This document shows positions 1 through 8,231 of a DNA stretch of 64,000 nt, one piece after another. The stretch lies in assembly GCA_964456625.1 (NCBI GenBank), contig CAYWBO010000004.1:1-64000 (forward strand), written 5' to 3'. Position 1 is the stretch's first letter; every line of letters starts with the position of its first letter. Under the pieces are notes generated by a model, which saw only the letters and a list, made by a program, of their open reading frames with translations, had not been told where the DNA came from and searched no databases. The translations under genes and the position numbers were made by a program. Source of the DNA: Sulfidibacterium sp964456625. Its GTDB lineage: Bacteria; Bacteroidota; Bacteroidia; Bacteroidales; F082.

Positions 1-110
1 TCAATATTTCCAGTTTTCGTCTTTAATGTTACCTGCTGTCCAGTTTGTCCAAAAGCCGTTAGACCCATCAAAGACAAAATACAGCAAAATATAATTTTTG
101 TTTTCATCAT
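1..110 (-). CDS. Secreted protein, N-terminal fragment (runs off window)
   Basis: Reading leftwards from an ATG at 108-110 (a second ATG follows directly at 105-107), 36 complete codons stay open to the window edge. They encode a Lys-containing start, a hydrophobic stretch (KIIFCCILSLMGLTAFG) and a Gln-Thr after a plausible signal-peptidase site, then a short polar beta-like segment. That is the layout of an exported Bacteroidota protein. Too little is present to name a family; a secreted hydrolase is possible but only a guess. It lies 15 bp downstream of the ribbon-helix-helix gene on the same strand, so it could be co-transcribed. Confidence 0.6.
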   Translation of the reverse strand, partial: MMKTKIIFCCILSLMGLTAFGQTGQQVTLKTKTGNI

Positions 111-125
111 TTTTTCAATTAACGT

Positions 126-305
126 TTACTTATTTTCTTTCGACTGTTTGCCTGAAGATTTTATGCGTCCGGCATTTTTTAAAGCATTATGAATAATCCA
201 TTCTATTTGCCCATTGACACTCCTGAAATCGTCGTCTGCCCATTTTTCCAAGGCATCCCATGTTTCAGGTGTCAACCGCAAAGCAAAAGCTTTTTTCTTA
301 GACAT
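126..305 (-). CDS. Small ribbon-helix-helix (Arc-type) DNA-binding protein
   Basis: A 59-residue protein from the ATG at 303-305. The N-terminal strand KKKAFALRL, followed by two helices (TPETWDALEKWADDDF and NGQIEWIIHNAL), is the Arc/MetJ ribbon-helix-helix pattern, which binds DNA as a dimer through the beta strand. The C-terminus is a short basic tail. I chose this start over the in-frame ATG at 323 because a strong Shine-Dalgarno sequence (AAGGAGGTG), unusual in this phylum, lies 6-14 nt before it. The ATG overlaps the upstream stop by 8 nt (ATGTCTAA), implying translational coupling. Homologues of this small protein commonly follow SPFH and PH-like genes, as here. The target is unknown; it could be an autoregulator. 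Confidence 0.8.
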   Translation of the reverse strand: MSKKKAFALRLTPETWDALEKWADDDFRSVNGQIEWIIHNALKNAGRIKSSGKQSKENK

Positions 306-966
306 TGGCCACACCTCCTTCACTCATTAACTTTTTCATGGCACGTTTTACGCCTTCCGGTTCCCGGGTTCCAATCAGTATCTTAGCTCCTGTGGTCAAA
401 TACAGCTGCAATCCCTGATTTCCATTTACAGTAAATGCGACACCGGCCCGTTCTTTTGCAAACAATTTTTGACCTCTTTTACGGTAACCCCATCCACCAT
501 ACTCCAGGAAGGCCTTATATTTTCTAACTTCATATCGATTAATTTCTTCTTTGGCAACTGAATTTTGCCCCATTTTAAAGGTACGCCTGCCCAGGAAGTT
601 TACCCCAACGGAAGAAAGAAGAACTTTTGCTATGAATTTCTGATTTGTTGAAATGGTAAATCCAAACTGAATACCTGTTTCATCAATAATGGTTACCAGC
701 CTTATTCTGCCAACCAAAAACATGACCACGATCATCAAAGTCAACGGCAACACAACAGCCAGCACCAAATGTGTATTGGAAGCGGGATAATTACCAAAAG
801 GTTTCTCCAGAACAACTTGGTGGTAAAGTCCCCAGCCGGAAATAGCAATAACCATCAGAAAGGTTACAAACAAAATCCACATGACCGGACTATTACGCAG
901 GCTTTGTTCTTCTTTGAAATATATTTTTGATGTACTTTTCTTCACCACAACAATTTGATATTGCAA
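298..966 (-). CDS. Membrane protein with PH-like C-terminal domain
   Basis: 222 residues. Two hydrophobic segments (about residues 29-49 and 66-86) anchor the protein. The C-terminal half is a beta-rich domain with the pattern GGWGYRKRG followed by a Gly-rich hairpin and ILIGTREPEG, typical of bacterial PH-like domains (DUF6141-like). The in-frame ATG at residue 1 gives a polar N-terminus before the first membrane helix; an internal start near residue 29 cannot be excluded. It sits 54 bp after the SPFH gene and overlaps the ribbon-helix-helix gene by 8 nt, so the three form one operon. I infer a membrane-organisation or stress role from the SPFH partner; no enzyme motif is visible. Confidence 0.7.
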   Translation of the reverse strand: MQYQIVVVKKSTSKIYFKEEQSLRNSPVMWILFVTFLMVIAISGWGLYHQVVLEKPFGNYPASNTHLVLAVVLPLTLMIVVMFLVGRIRLVTIIDETGIQFGFTISTNQKFIAKVLLSSVGVNFLGRRTFKMGQNSVAKEEINRYEVRKYKAFLEYGGWGYRKRGQKLFAKERAGVAFTVNGNQGLQLYLTTGAKILIGTREPEGVKRAMKKLMSEGGVANV

Positions 967-1020
967 AAAGCAAACTGCACTTAGAAGCCAATAGCAGCCT
1001 CCATGTGCAGTTCCAAAAAT

Positions 1021-1878
1021 TTAATACAGGCTACCCGTATTTACTACTGGGGTAACGTCCTTGTCGGCAGTTAGCACGACCATCAAATTACTCACCATGG
1101 TCGCTTTTCGTTCCTCATCCAGTTCGATGATTTGTTTTTTCGAGAGTTCTTCCAGGGCCATTTCTACCATACTTACTGCTCCTTCCACAATTTTCATTCG
1201 GGCAGATATAATGGCCGTAGCCTGTTGCCGCTTCAACATTGCCGGTGCGATTTCATTGGCATAAGCAAGATAATTAATCCTGGCTTCCACCACTTTAATT
1301 CCTGCAATGGAAAGACGTTCAGTGATTTCACGTTCCAGTTCTGCATTTACTTTTTCACTGCTGCTACGAAGTGTCAGTTCAGCGTTTTCATCTTCGAGAT
1401 TGTCGTAAGGGTATTGCCCGGCAAGTTTTCGGATGGCCGCTTCATTCTGAATGTCCACAAAAACCTTGTAATCATCCACATCAAAACTGGCTTTGTGAGT
1501 ATCCTCAACCTTCCAAACCATTACGACACCAATCATAATAGGATTTCCCAGGCTGTCGTTGACCTTAATTGGTTCACTCACCAGATTTCGCGCACGTAAC
1601 GATAAATTTTTCTTTACCATGAAAGGATTCACCCACCAGAAACCGTTTTTCTTTACAGTTCCTTTGTAGGCTCCGAAAAGAACCAGAACTTTGGATTCAT
1701 TGGGATTTACGATCATAAATCCCGGCAAAGCAAAAAATACCGCTACCAAAAACACAATAGTCCAGAGGGCCTCGTTGGCTACCAGTTGCCATACGGTGAA
1801 AGCAATCAGCAACAGGACGATCAGCAATACAACGTATCCCGAAATCGCGTTTACGTTTTTTTCGTTAGTCATTTTCAT
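1021..1878 (-). CDS. SPFH/Band 7 domain membrane protein
   Basis: 285 residues. There are two N-terminal membrane segments (about 14-32 and 37-57), then the entry motif of the SPFH domain (VNPNESKVLVLFGAYKGT) and the central Band 7 fold (VWKVEDTHKASFDVDDYKVF, then a long charged helix with EIAPAMLKRQQA). Proteins of the stomatin/prohibitin/flotillin superfamily oligomerise on the inner membrane and organise microdomains or proteases. A perfect TAnnTTTG element lies 27 bp upstream. A second ATG two codons in (1870-1872) is an equally plausible start. It is the first gene of a three-gene operon with the PH-like and ribbon-helix-helix genes. Confidence 0.88.
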   Translation of the reverse strand: MKMTNEKNVNAISGYVVLLIVLLLIAFTVWQLVANEALWTIVFLVAVFFALPGFMIVNPNESKVLVLFGAYKGTVKKNGFWWVNPFMVKKNLSLRARNLVSEPIKVNDSLGNPIMIGVVMVWKVEDTHKASFDVDDYKVFVDIQNEAAIRKLAGQYPYDNLEDENAELTLRSSSEKVNAELEREITERLSIAGIKVVEARINYLAYANEIAPAMLKRQQATAIISARMKIVEGAVSMVEMALEELSKKQIIELDEERKATMVSNLMVVLTADKDVTPVVNTGSLY

Positions 1879-1904
1879 AATTCAAAAAGTTTAAAATAAT
1901 ATCA

Positions 1905-1912
1905 CAAAGATA
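1905..1912 (-). promoter_or_regulatory. -7 promoter element of SPFH operon
   Basis: On the minus strand the sequence TATCTTTG matches the Bacteroidota -7 consensus TAnnTTTG at every fixed position, 27 bp before the SPFH ATG. The -33 element would fall partly in the N gap and cannot be judged. Confidence 0.55.
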
Positions 1913-1924
1913 TCATTTTAATTT

Positions 1925-2024
1925 NNNNNNNNNNNNNNNNNNNNNNNNNNNNNNNNNNNNNNNNNNNNNNNNNNNNNNNNNNNNNNNNNNNNNNNNNNNN
2001 NNNNNNNNNNNNNNNNNNNNNNNN
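1925..2024. other. Assembly gap (100 N)
   Basis: Exactly 100 N, a conventional placeholder, so the true distance is unknown. It removes the C-terminal part of the porin gene. Translation across it is meaningless, including the apparent stop just left of the gap. Confidence 0.98.
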
Positions 2025-2881
2025 CCGTGTTCCCTGCCTCCTGAAAAATCATCAAAATATCCGTTGTGTTTCCAGACTCCCAGTTTAAAATTCCCGCTAT
2101 GATTCAACCAGGGCAGTTGATCCCAATTGAGTCCGGATTCAACAATAAACAATTGTCCGTGAAGTGACATCTGTGCCGATGACGGATCGCCGTAAAAATT
2201 CAGAAAATGAGTGCTTTGATTGGCCTGATAAAGAGCAAAGTCGGCGAAAAACAAATGATTCGGATTAAAAAAAAGTGTGATGCCCGGCATCGGATCGGGA
2301 AATGTGGGAAAAACAGGAAAAGCCGGCGTCACCTGTGTGGGGCTGTTGATGAACCCAAGGCCGTTGTCAATGACGCTGAATTCAGTATTGGCATCCACTT
2401 TTCCCAGTTTAATCCTTAATTTTTTGTCGAATAAGAGCTGCTGGTACCATATCTCCAGCGTTTCAAAAAACGGATCCGCATTATTTTTGTCAAAAACCTG
2501 CAGGTCACCCACCAGTTTGCTTGTCGGGTTGTCTCCTCCGTGATATTCAAAATCGACATAAAAAGTTCCTCGTTTCCATCCCAACAGTTTTTCCAGATCC
2601 ACATTCATATTGGCGTCCAGCAACGCCGAAAAGGCAGATCCTGTTTGGATGCCACCCGCGAAATTATAATACCCTTCCAGCGATCCGATGGTACCAAAAG
2701 TGACTCCTCTTTTGCTCCATGATCTTGTTTTAGGGTGAATGGTATCGTTTTGCGAAAGCGAAATACCTCCTGAAGAAATATACGAAAACGATCCGGACTG
2801 TTGCGCACACAAAGAAACAGACCCCAAGAATCCGGCCAGAAAGAAAAAACACGGTAACAAAGAGCGGAAAATCTTTTTCAT
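2025..2881 (-). CDS. OprB-type carbohydrate porin, C-terminus lost in gap
   Basis: About 285 residues are readable. From the ATG at 2879-2881 there is a signal peptide (MKKIFRSLLPCFFFLAGFLG, cleavage after LCA). The mature part looks like an OprB family barrel: RSWSKRGVTFG, a YYNFAGG strand, LEKLLGWKRGTFYVDFEYHGG, and the LRIKLGKVDANTEFS strand that is characteristic of the family. OprB porins are outer-membrane channels for sugars and other small solutes. The rest of the barrel lies in or beyond the N gap. The longer start at 2941 is rejected because a perfect -7 promoter box (2929-2936) falls inside it. It is a single transcription unit as far as visible. Confidence 0.8.
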
Positions 2882-2928
2882 GAAATGCGACTCAGTTTTC
2901 AGCTTATGTACAAATTTTTTGTGACCTA

Positions 2929-2936
2929 CAAAAATA
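2929..2936 (-). promoter_or_regulatory. -7 promoter element of porin gene
   Basis: TATTTTTG on the minus strand matches TAnnTTTG. It places a transcript start near 2922 and supports translation from 2881. Confidence 0.45.
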
Positions 2937-2995
2937 AGCATTCCTATACTAAAATAGCCATATAAAGCAGAAACTGAATTAATATGAAGCTTTTA

Positions 2996-3634
2996 TTACC
3001 GGATAACACTCCAGGATTCCTTTAAACGAACCTTCCTGCCGGTAATCTCCAGCAAATCGCTTTTGATGTCCGCCTTCTTCTGAAAATCAGGAAGTTTTAA
3101 CCTGACATATTCTCGATGGTCCCCCGCACTTTCCCAGAAAGTGGAAACAAGATAACGGTTGTCCTGAACCGTATTTCCAGAGAAGACACCCCCCAGCATC
3201 CCTTTTGATTTTTGCATTCCCGGAAGCCAAATATCCTGCTGGACTTTTTCGAAATGCGTCGTCCTGGCAGGTCTGACCATACAATTGGCAATTCTCAGCA
3301 ATCTGCCATGACGGGCTGCCTCCGAAAGAGAATTTGTACTACCCGGCATCTCTGTCTTCGCATCAAAATAACTGACATTTATTGATTTATACGTCGCTTG
3401 CTGATCATTCACCTTAAATATCCTGCCGTGAAGGTTTTTCATAAATGAATCCAGATCGCCGGTGCTTTCCCAAAAAGCAATGATACAGGCCGTGTGTGGA
3501 TTGTCCACATCCCAGCCGCCAACCTGAGCCAGGAATCCCCTGGTATCTTTGATTTCGGCCCACTGTTCCTGTGCTTCGGAGAACGCCTGTTTCTTATCAA
3601 TATCTACTTCGCAGACAATCCATTTTACAATCAT
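2996..3634 (-). CDS. DUF4937-like protein with two ABM-type halves
   Basis: 212 residues from the ATG at 3632-3634, which is preceded by an AAAGGA ribosome site. The opening MIVKWIVCEV is typical of YdbC/DUF4937 proteins. Two halves share a pattern: IIAFWESTGDLDSFM in the first and LVSTFWESAGDHREYV in the second, each a strand-helix unit of a dimeric alpha-beta barrel (ABM/antibiotic monooxygenase-like fold). The duplication suggests a single-chain pseudo-dimer. No catalytic role is established for the family. It lies 24 bp downstream of the isochorismatase-fold gene on the same strand, so the two are probably co-transcribed. The 219-codon start at 3655 lacks a ribosome site. Confidence 0.75.
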   Translation of the reverse strand: MIVKWIVCEVDIDKKQAFSEAQEQWAEIKDTRGFLAQVGGWDVDNPHTACIIAFWESTGDLDSFMKNLHGRIFKVNDQQATYKSINVSYFDAKTEMPGSTNSLSEAARHGRLLRIANCMVRPARTTHFEKVQQDIWLPGMQKSKGMLGGVFSGNTVQDNRYLVSTFWESAGDHREYVRLKLPDFQKKADIKSDLLEITGRKVRLKESWSVIR

Positions 3635-3658
3635 GATTTTTCCTTTAGACGGCAAAAG

Positions 3659-4234
3659 TCACAAAATCAACTCTTTGATAAGCTGTTCCGTTTTGACGAC
3701 CGTTGCAAATTCACCCTCCAGGCTGGCAAGCGCCGTTTCATGCATTAATTCGGCAGGATACACCTGACCTTCCAGTCCTTTTTTGTCAAAAGTGGCGGTA
3801 GCATCATAAACCACATAAGTATCAAATCCAAAATTGCCCGCCATGCGCACCGTTGTTGAAACACAATGGTCGGTGGTCAATCCGGTGATCACCAGTTTTG
3901 TGATGCCTGCCTTTTCCAGTTGCTGTTTCAGATCAGTTCCGATAAAAGCGCTGTTCACATTTTTCCGGATGACCGGCTCATTACCAATGGGAGCCACCAC
4001 TTCTTTAAAATCATTCCCGGGTTGCCCTTCCACCAGCCGCGATTCCGGATTCGCGGAGCAATGTTTCACATGAAAAACAGGCCAGGAATTCTTTCTCCAC
4101 AGCTGGAGCAATATGGCAACCTGGTTTTCTGCTTCCGGGTTGTTTCGGTGGCCGCCCCAATAATCGATGTCATCAAATCCTTTTTGGATGTCGATCAGGA
4201 TCAGCGCAGGTTTGTCTTTTTTTGAAAGGTTCAT
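3659..4234 (-). CDS. Isochorismatase-fold cysteine hydrolase
   Basis: 191 residues. The triad of the cysteine hydrolase family is visible: Asp15 in ALILIDIQKGF, a Lys in VIRKNVNSAF, and the nucleophilic Cys in GLTTDHCVST, followed by the usual TVRMAGNFGFD helix. Members hydrolyse amides such as nicotinamide, N-carbamoylsarcosine or ureidoacrylate; the substrate here cannot be read from sequence. The start is uncertain. The ATG at 4232-4234 gives the usual short lead-in to the first strand. A GTG at 4244-4246, overlapping the marC stop as GTGA, would add four residues and give translational coupling. Confidence 0.85.
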   Translation of the reverse strand: MNLSKKDKPALILIDIQKGFDDIDYWGGHRNNPEAENQVAILLQLWRKNSWPVFHVKHCSANPESRLVEGQPGNDFKEVVAPIGNEPVIRKNVNSAFIGTDLKQQLEKAGITKLVITGLTTDHCVSTTVRMAGNFGFDTYVVYDATATFDKKGLEGQVYPAELMHETALASLEGEFATVVKTEQLIKELIL

Positions 4235-4242
4235 CAGTAGGT

Positions 4243-4860
4243 TCACATTTTGAAGGCGATTTTAATTCCGGCAATGGCCATGTCTGTTCCGATGATCGCC
4301 AGGATCAACCCCATAATTTTCCCGATCACCGTGATGATGTTTTGCCCCAATTTCTCCACAATTCTTTCACTCATAGTAAAAGCCAGATATGTCAGGTAAA
4401 TCATCAGCGCAAAGATCACGATAACGATGGCGATATGAATATAGCTTCCCTTGGTAACATCGTTCATAGCTGTCACGATAGTTCCGGGCCCTGCGAGGAT
4501 GGGGATGGCCAAAGGCGAAATCGCCACCCCTTCATCGGGCTCCACGTCTTCCTGGTGATGTATTTTCGATTTTTTCGACTGCAGCATCTCAAATCCCACA
4601 TAAAACAGCAAAATCCCGCCTGTGATTTTAAATGCCGGAATGGTAATGCCGAAAAGCTGGAACAGATATTTTCCGAGGATGACAAAAAATAAGACAATGA
4701 TAAAAGCCGTAAGGCATGATGTTTTAGCAATACGTTTTTTCGTGATTTCATCCCGGTCGCCTACGAGCCCCAGAAAAACGGGGGTGTTGGCAATGGGATT
4801 CATAATAGCAAAGAAACCCGTAAAAACCGTTAGCGCATAAGTAAAAAGTCCGGAAGTCAT
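4243..4860 (-). CDS. MarC/NAAT family integral membrane protein
   Basis: 205 residues with six hydrophobic segments. Family signatures include FAIMNPIANTPVFLGL in the first helix and the repeat-like AIPILAGPGTIVTAMND in the second half, as in MarC/UPF0056 proteins. The family was linked to multiple antibiotic resistance by name only; some archaeal members transport neutral amino acids, and the role here is unknown. A short charged loop (SKKSKIHHQEDVEPDEG) separates the halves. It heads the minus-strand cluster marC, isochorismatase-fold, DUF4937-like, with overlapping or 24-bp junctions. Confidence 0.88.
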   Translation of the reverse strand: MTSGLFTYALTVFTGFFAIMNPIANTPVFLGLVGDRDEITKKRIAKTSCLTAFIIVLFFVILGKYLFQLFGITIPAFKITGGILLFYVGFEMLQSKKSKIHHQEDVEPDEGVAISPLAIPILAGPGTIVTAMNDVTKGSYIHIAIVIVIFALMIYLTYLAFTMSERIVEKLGQNIITVIGKIMGLILAIIGTDMAIAGIKIAFKM

Positions 4861-5198
4861 TTTATTTGATTTTCAATAAATTATTACATACGAGGCCTGC
4901 AAATCCACATTAACGGTTACGTTTTGTACAGAATTTGCTAACCACAGACAAACGTACAAAAAAGAGATTAAAAAAGGATTTCATTTCAGCTCCTGCCAAA
5001 GATGAATTGTCTTTTTAACGTTTTTTTAAAGCAGGACAACAGATGCTGACATCCTTTTCATTAGATAATTTTATGAATTCCGACTGACAAAATTTCCATC
5101 CAACTTACCGAAATATAGGCTGGCACGATTTTTAACCACCTTTTGATATTAATTTTCTGATTAACTTTGCGCCTTCTTACTTTTTTACATAAAAGCAG
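4861..5198. other. Intergenic region between divergent marC and yidC
   Basis: 338 bp, AT-rich, with no ORF of note. It carries the yidC promoter at its right end (5142-5169). I could not identify a clear -7 box for marC on the other strand. No RNA structure stood out. Confidence 0.6.
5142..5169 (+). promoter_or_regulatory. yidC promoter (-33 and -7)
   Basis: TTTG at 5142-5145 and TAACTTTG at 5162-5169, separated by 16 bp, match the Bacteroidota sigma-factor consensus. The predicted start near 5176 gives a leader of about 20 nt to the yidC ATG. Confidence 0.65.
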
Positions 5199-7112
5199 AT
5201 GAATAAAAATTCCGTAATAGGTTTCCTGTTAATTGGAGCCATTTTTGTAACCTGGATGTTTTGGATGACCCCGTCAAAGGAAGAAATCGCCAAACAAAAG
5301 CACGTTCAGGATTCACTTGCCATGGTTCAGCAGGCACAGGATTCTTTGAATAAGATAAAAACAGCGGCAGGGCAAAAAAGCCAGCAGCAGGCCGTTACCC
5401 CAAAAGCTACAAACAACAATGCCGTTGAGCAGAAAGCAAAAAAGCCTGCTACCACTGGTGTTTTTTCTTTCAATGCCAACGGAAAGGAACAATACTACAC
5501 GTTGGAAACGGATCTTGCCAAATTTAAGATCAGCAAGAAAGGCGGTTTTATTTCTTCTGTGGAATTAAAAAAATACAAGACCTGGGATAAAAAACCCCTC
5601 TATCTTTTCGACTCAACCACAAGTAATTTCGGGATTTCTTTCTTCTCTGACAATCAGCTCGTCAATACCAGTAATCTTTATTTTGAGCCCGTTCTGAGCG
5701 GTACAAACAAGACCCATTTTGACGTCAATGGAAAGAACACACTTACTTTCCGCATGAGACTTTATGCCCGCCCGAAAAACGAAAGAGGCCCTGATCCGAG
5801 TTATATAGAATATGATTACACCTTTACAGGTAATAATTACATGCTGGGATTCAAGATTAACCTGCATCACATGCAAGGGATCATCCCGGACAACATGAAT
5901 TACGTCGATTTGAAATGGTACGCCGATATGCTGAAGGAAGAAAAGAATATCGATCGCTTCAGCGGTTCTACCGTTTATTACAAATATCTTCACGAAAGCG
6001 TAGAGCACCTGGCTGAAAAGAAGGATGAGAAAAAGGAGATCACAACCAAAGTAAGATGGGTATCGTTCAAGCAGCGCTTTTTCACCAGCACCCTGATCGC
6101 CGACAACTATTTCAATGACGGTGTTGTTGATGTTCGTAATGAAAAGAAAGAAGAAACCGGAATAAAGGATTATCTGAAAACCATGTCGGCAAACGTGACC
6201 ATTCCTTTCAGTGTCATGGATCCAAAGCCTATCGGTTTAAGATTTTATTTCGGCCCAAATAAATTCTACACCTTAAAATCTTATGGCCTGAAGCTGGAAA
6301 GGCAGATTCCCATTGGCTGGGGATTTTTCCTGCTGGCGTGGATTAACGAATACATCATTATCCCGGTATTTGACTGGCTGGGCGGATTTGGATGGAATTA
6401 TGGTATCGTAATCCTCGTGTTGACTATTTTGCTAAAACTGGTACTCTTTCCCATCGCTTCCAAAACTTACAAATCTTCTGCAAAGATGCGGGTTCTGAAG
6501 CCTGAGGTGGATGCCATCAACGCCAAATTCCCGAAGAAAGAAGACTCCATGAAGAAACAGCAGGCTGTTATGGCTCTTTACAAAAAAGCGGGGGCCAATC
6601 CGGCGTCCGGATGTATTCCGATGCTGTTGCAGATGCCGATTCTGTTCGCCATGTTCGAGTTTTTCCCATCGGCCATCCAACTGCGGCAGCAATCCTTTCT
6701 CTGGGCACACGACCTGTCAACTTACGATTCCATACTTCATTTACCCTGGAACATCCCCATGTATGGTGATCATGTGAGTCTTTTCACGCTGCTCATGACC
6801 ATTTCTACTGTGATGTACACCTATCTGAACAATCAGATGATGGGTTCACAAACTCAGGGAATGCCAGGAATGAAAACTATGATGTACATCATGCCGATCA
6901 TGTTCATGGGAATCTTCAATGACTACGCATCCGGTTTGAGTTACTACTATTTCCTCGCTAACATTATCACATTCCTGCAGATGTATATCTTCCAGAAAAG
7001 CATCAACGAGGATAAGGTGAGGAAGCAAATTGAAATGAACAAGAAAAAGCCGAAAAAGAAGTCGGCATTCCAAAAACGACTCGAAGAAGCGCAGAAACAG
7101 GCAAGAAGATAG
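5199..7112 (+). CDS. yidC: Membrane protein insertase YidC
   Basis: 637 residues, the length usual for Bacteroidetes YidC. An N-terminal signal anchor (about residues 5-22) is followed by a Gln/Lys-rich linker and the large periplasmic beta-sandwich domain (about 90-355). The conserved insertase core has membrane helices near 372-388, 398-418, 470-490 and two more towards 600. Signatures include LKLVLFPIASKTYKSSAKM, the SGCIPMLLQMPILFAMF hydrophobic helix and GLSYYYFLANII. The C-terminus is very basic (KKKPKKKSAFQKR), fitting a ribosome-binding tail. It inserts and folds inner-membrane proteins alone or with Sec. It stands alone here with its own promoter, whereas in many relatives it follows pyrG. 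Confidence 0.97.
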   Translation: MNKNSVIGFLLIGAIFVTWMFWMTPSKEEIAKQKHVQDSLAMVQQAQDSLNKIKTAAGQKSQQQAVTPKATNNNAVEQKAKKPATTGVFSFNANGKEQYYTLETDLAKFKISKKGGFISSVELKKYKTWDKKPLYLFDSTTSNFGISFFSDNQLVNTSNLYFEPVLSGTNKTHFDVNGKNTLTFRMRLYARPKNERGPDPSYIEYDYTFTGNNYMLGFKINLHHMQGIIPDNMNYVDLKWYADMLKEEKNIDRFSGSTVYYKYLHESVEHLAEKKDEKKEITTKVRWVSFKQRFFTSTLIADNYFNDGVVDVRNEKKEETGIKDYLKTMSANVTIPFSVMDPKPIGLRFYFGPNKFYTLKSYGLKLERQIPIGWGFFLLAWINEYIIIPVFDWLGGFGWNYGIVILVLTILLKLVLFPIASKTYKSSAKMRVLKPEVDAINAKFPKKEDSMKKQQAVMALYKKAGANPASGCIPMLLQMPILFAMFEFFPSAIQLRQQSFLWAHDLSTYDSILHLPWNIPMYGDHVSLFTLLMTISTVMYTYLNNQMMGSQTQGMPGMKTMMYIMPIMFMGIFNDYASGLSYYYFLANIITFLQMYIFQKSINEDKVRKQIEMNKKKPKKKSAFQKRLEEAQKQARR

Positions 7113-7241
7113 TTATCGCTAAAAACGATCTCTGTGCAAGGCCTTTCCGGATTTCTATCCGATGACCGGTCCATAAAATGACTGATCGGGGACCGTACCC
7201 GGCGGGAAGCAGGGTCGTTTCAACTAAATTGACAGGAACCT

Positions 7242-7607
7242 ATGGAACTAAGTATATACGATAAAATCGGCGAGCAAAACATTCGTAAGCTGATCCACGA
7301 TTTTTATGCAGGTGTAAGAAAAGACGCTGTGCTTTCACCCCTTTACGAAGGAGATTTTGATGCAGCCCAGGAACGTCTTACCTTGTTTATGATCCAGTAC
7401 CTGGGTGGACCCCAGACCTATTCTCAACAACGGGGACATCCTGCCTTAAGAAGACGTCATGTGAAATTTCCGGTCCAGGATGATACCATTACCCATTGGC
7501 TGGAAAATATGAAGTCGGCGCTTGAACAGTCGCAAATCGACGCCGAACACAAAGACTTTTTGTGGGATTATTTTCAAAATGCAGCAGAATTTCTGAGAAA
7601 CCGTTGA
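7242..7607 (+). CDS. Truncated haemoglobin, group II-like
   Basis: 121 residues with the 2-over-2 globin pattern. Features are the B-helix Tyr22, the Gly pair and Tyr in YLGGPQTYSQQRGHPALR, the proximal His73 in RRRHVKFPV, and Trp86 in the G helix, as in group II (GlbO/YjbI) proteins. These bind O2 or NO and often protect against nitrosative or oxidative stress. The protein is soluble, with no signal peptide. It follows yidC by 129 bp with no visible terminator; the adjacent Rrf2 gene on the opposite strand converges with it, so shared redox or NO control is possible but not shown. Confidence 0.92.
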   Translation: MELSIYDKIGEQNIRKLIHDFYAGVRKDAVLSPLYEGDFDAAQERLTLFMIQYLGGPQTYSQQRGHPALRRRHVKFPVQDDTITHWLENMKSALEQSQIDAEHKDFLWDYFQNAAEFLRNR

Positions 7608-7653
7608 ACGCTTTCCCAAAAAGACTCAGGGAGCCCACAATACAAAGGGATAC

Positions 7654-8073
7654 TTAGTAAGCCTTGTTACCAACGTAATGCGCCAGGGTCCTTGAGCTGA
7701 TATAATCTACAAACTCCCGGGTCATTTTAACAGTAATATCATCAAAGATGCAACCTTCGAAAGGACAAAAAGACCTGTTAACAGGACATGTTGTCACTTC
7801 TATTTTCCCTTCGACAGACTCGTAAATATCTTTGAGCGTAATCATTTCAGGCTTTTTGGCAAGATAAAAACCACCGGCAGGTCCTCTGGTAGAATTAAGA
7901 AATCCATCCTTAACCAGTTTTTGCATGATTTTGGAGGTATGATATTTGGAGCTGCCGGTTTTTGTAGCCAGATCATTTACGTTGGTAGTGCTTTTTGAAT
8001 CGTTCTTGGCGATAATAACCATTGAATGTAATGCAATGGATGCGCCTTCTGTTAGGTTAAAAATATGGGACAT
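7654..8073 (-). CDS. Rrf2-family transcriptional regulator with three cysteines
   Basis: 139 residues from the ATG at 8071-8073; the longer ORF would need a TTG start. The winged-helix N-terminus (VNDLATKTGSSKYHTSKIMQKL) is followed by the family hallmark STRGPAGGFYLAK and ITLKDIYESVEG. Cys96, Cys103 and Cys108 match the spacing that ligates an Fe-S cluster in IscR/NsrR-type proteins, so iron-sulfur, NO or redox sensing is likely. The gene diverges from the metal exporter gene. A -7 box and a palindrome lie in the shared region, suggesting autoregulation. Confidence 0.9.
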   Translation of the reverse strand: MSHIFNLTEGASIALHSMVIIAKNDSKSTTNVNDLATKTGSSKYHTSKIMQKLVKDGFLNSTRGPAGGFYLAKKPEMITLKDIYESVEGKIEVTTCPVNRSFCPFEGCIFDDITVKMTREFVDYISSRTLAHYVGNKAY

Positions 8074-8095
8074 GATCAATTAAAGTATTTAGGGT

Positions 8096-8122
8096 CAAAA
8101 TTAAAGAATTCCATATAATATG
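8096..8122 (-). promoter_or_regulatory. rrf2 promoter with overlapping palindromic operator candidate
   Basis: On the minus strand TAATTTTG (8096-8103) is a perfect -7 element. Immediately upstream, in the spacer, is the palindrome CATATAATATG (8112-8122, 5-bp arms around one base), itself flanked by TTC and GAA. A palindrome between -33 and -7 is a standard repressor position, and Rrf2 proteins usually repress themselves. Whether it also controls the divergent exporter is open. Confidence 0.4.
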
Positions 8123-8231
8123 TGAACCGGGAATACTGAAAAAGGGCTTATTTATTTCGTTTATAAACTAATGGCCCTCTTTCATCAAAATTATTATTTA
8201 TGATTATTTTTATTGTTTAGAATTCACAATT

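Noticed and set aside
1913..2024. Apparent C-terminus of the porin across the N run
   Set aside because: The final residues come from reading through 100 N; the frame is arbitrary.
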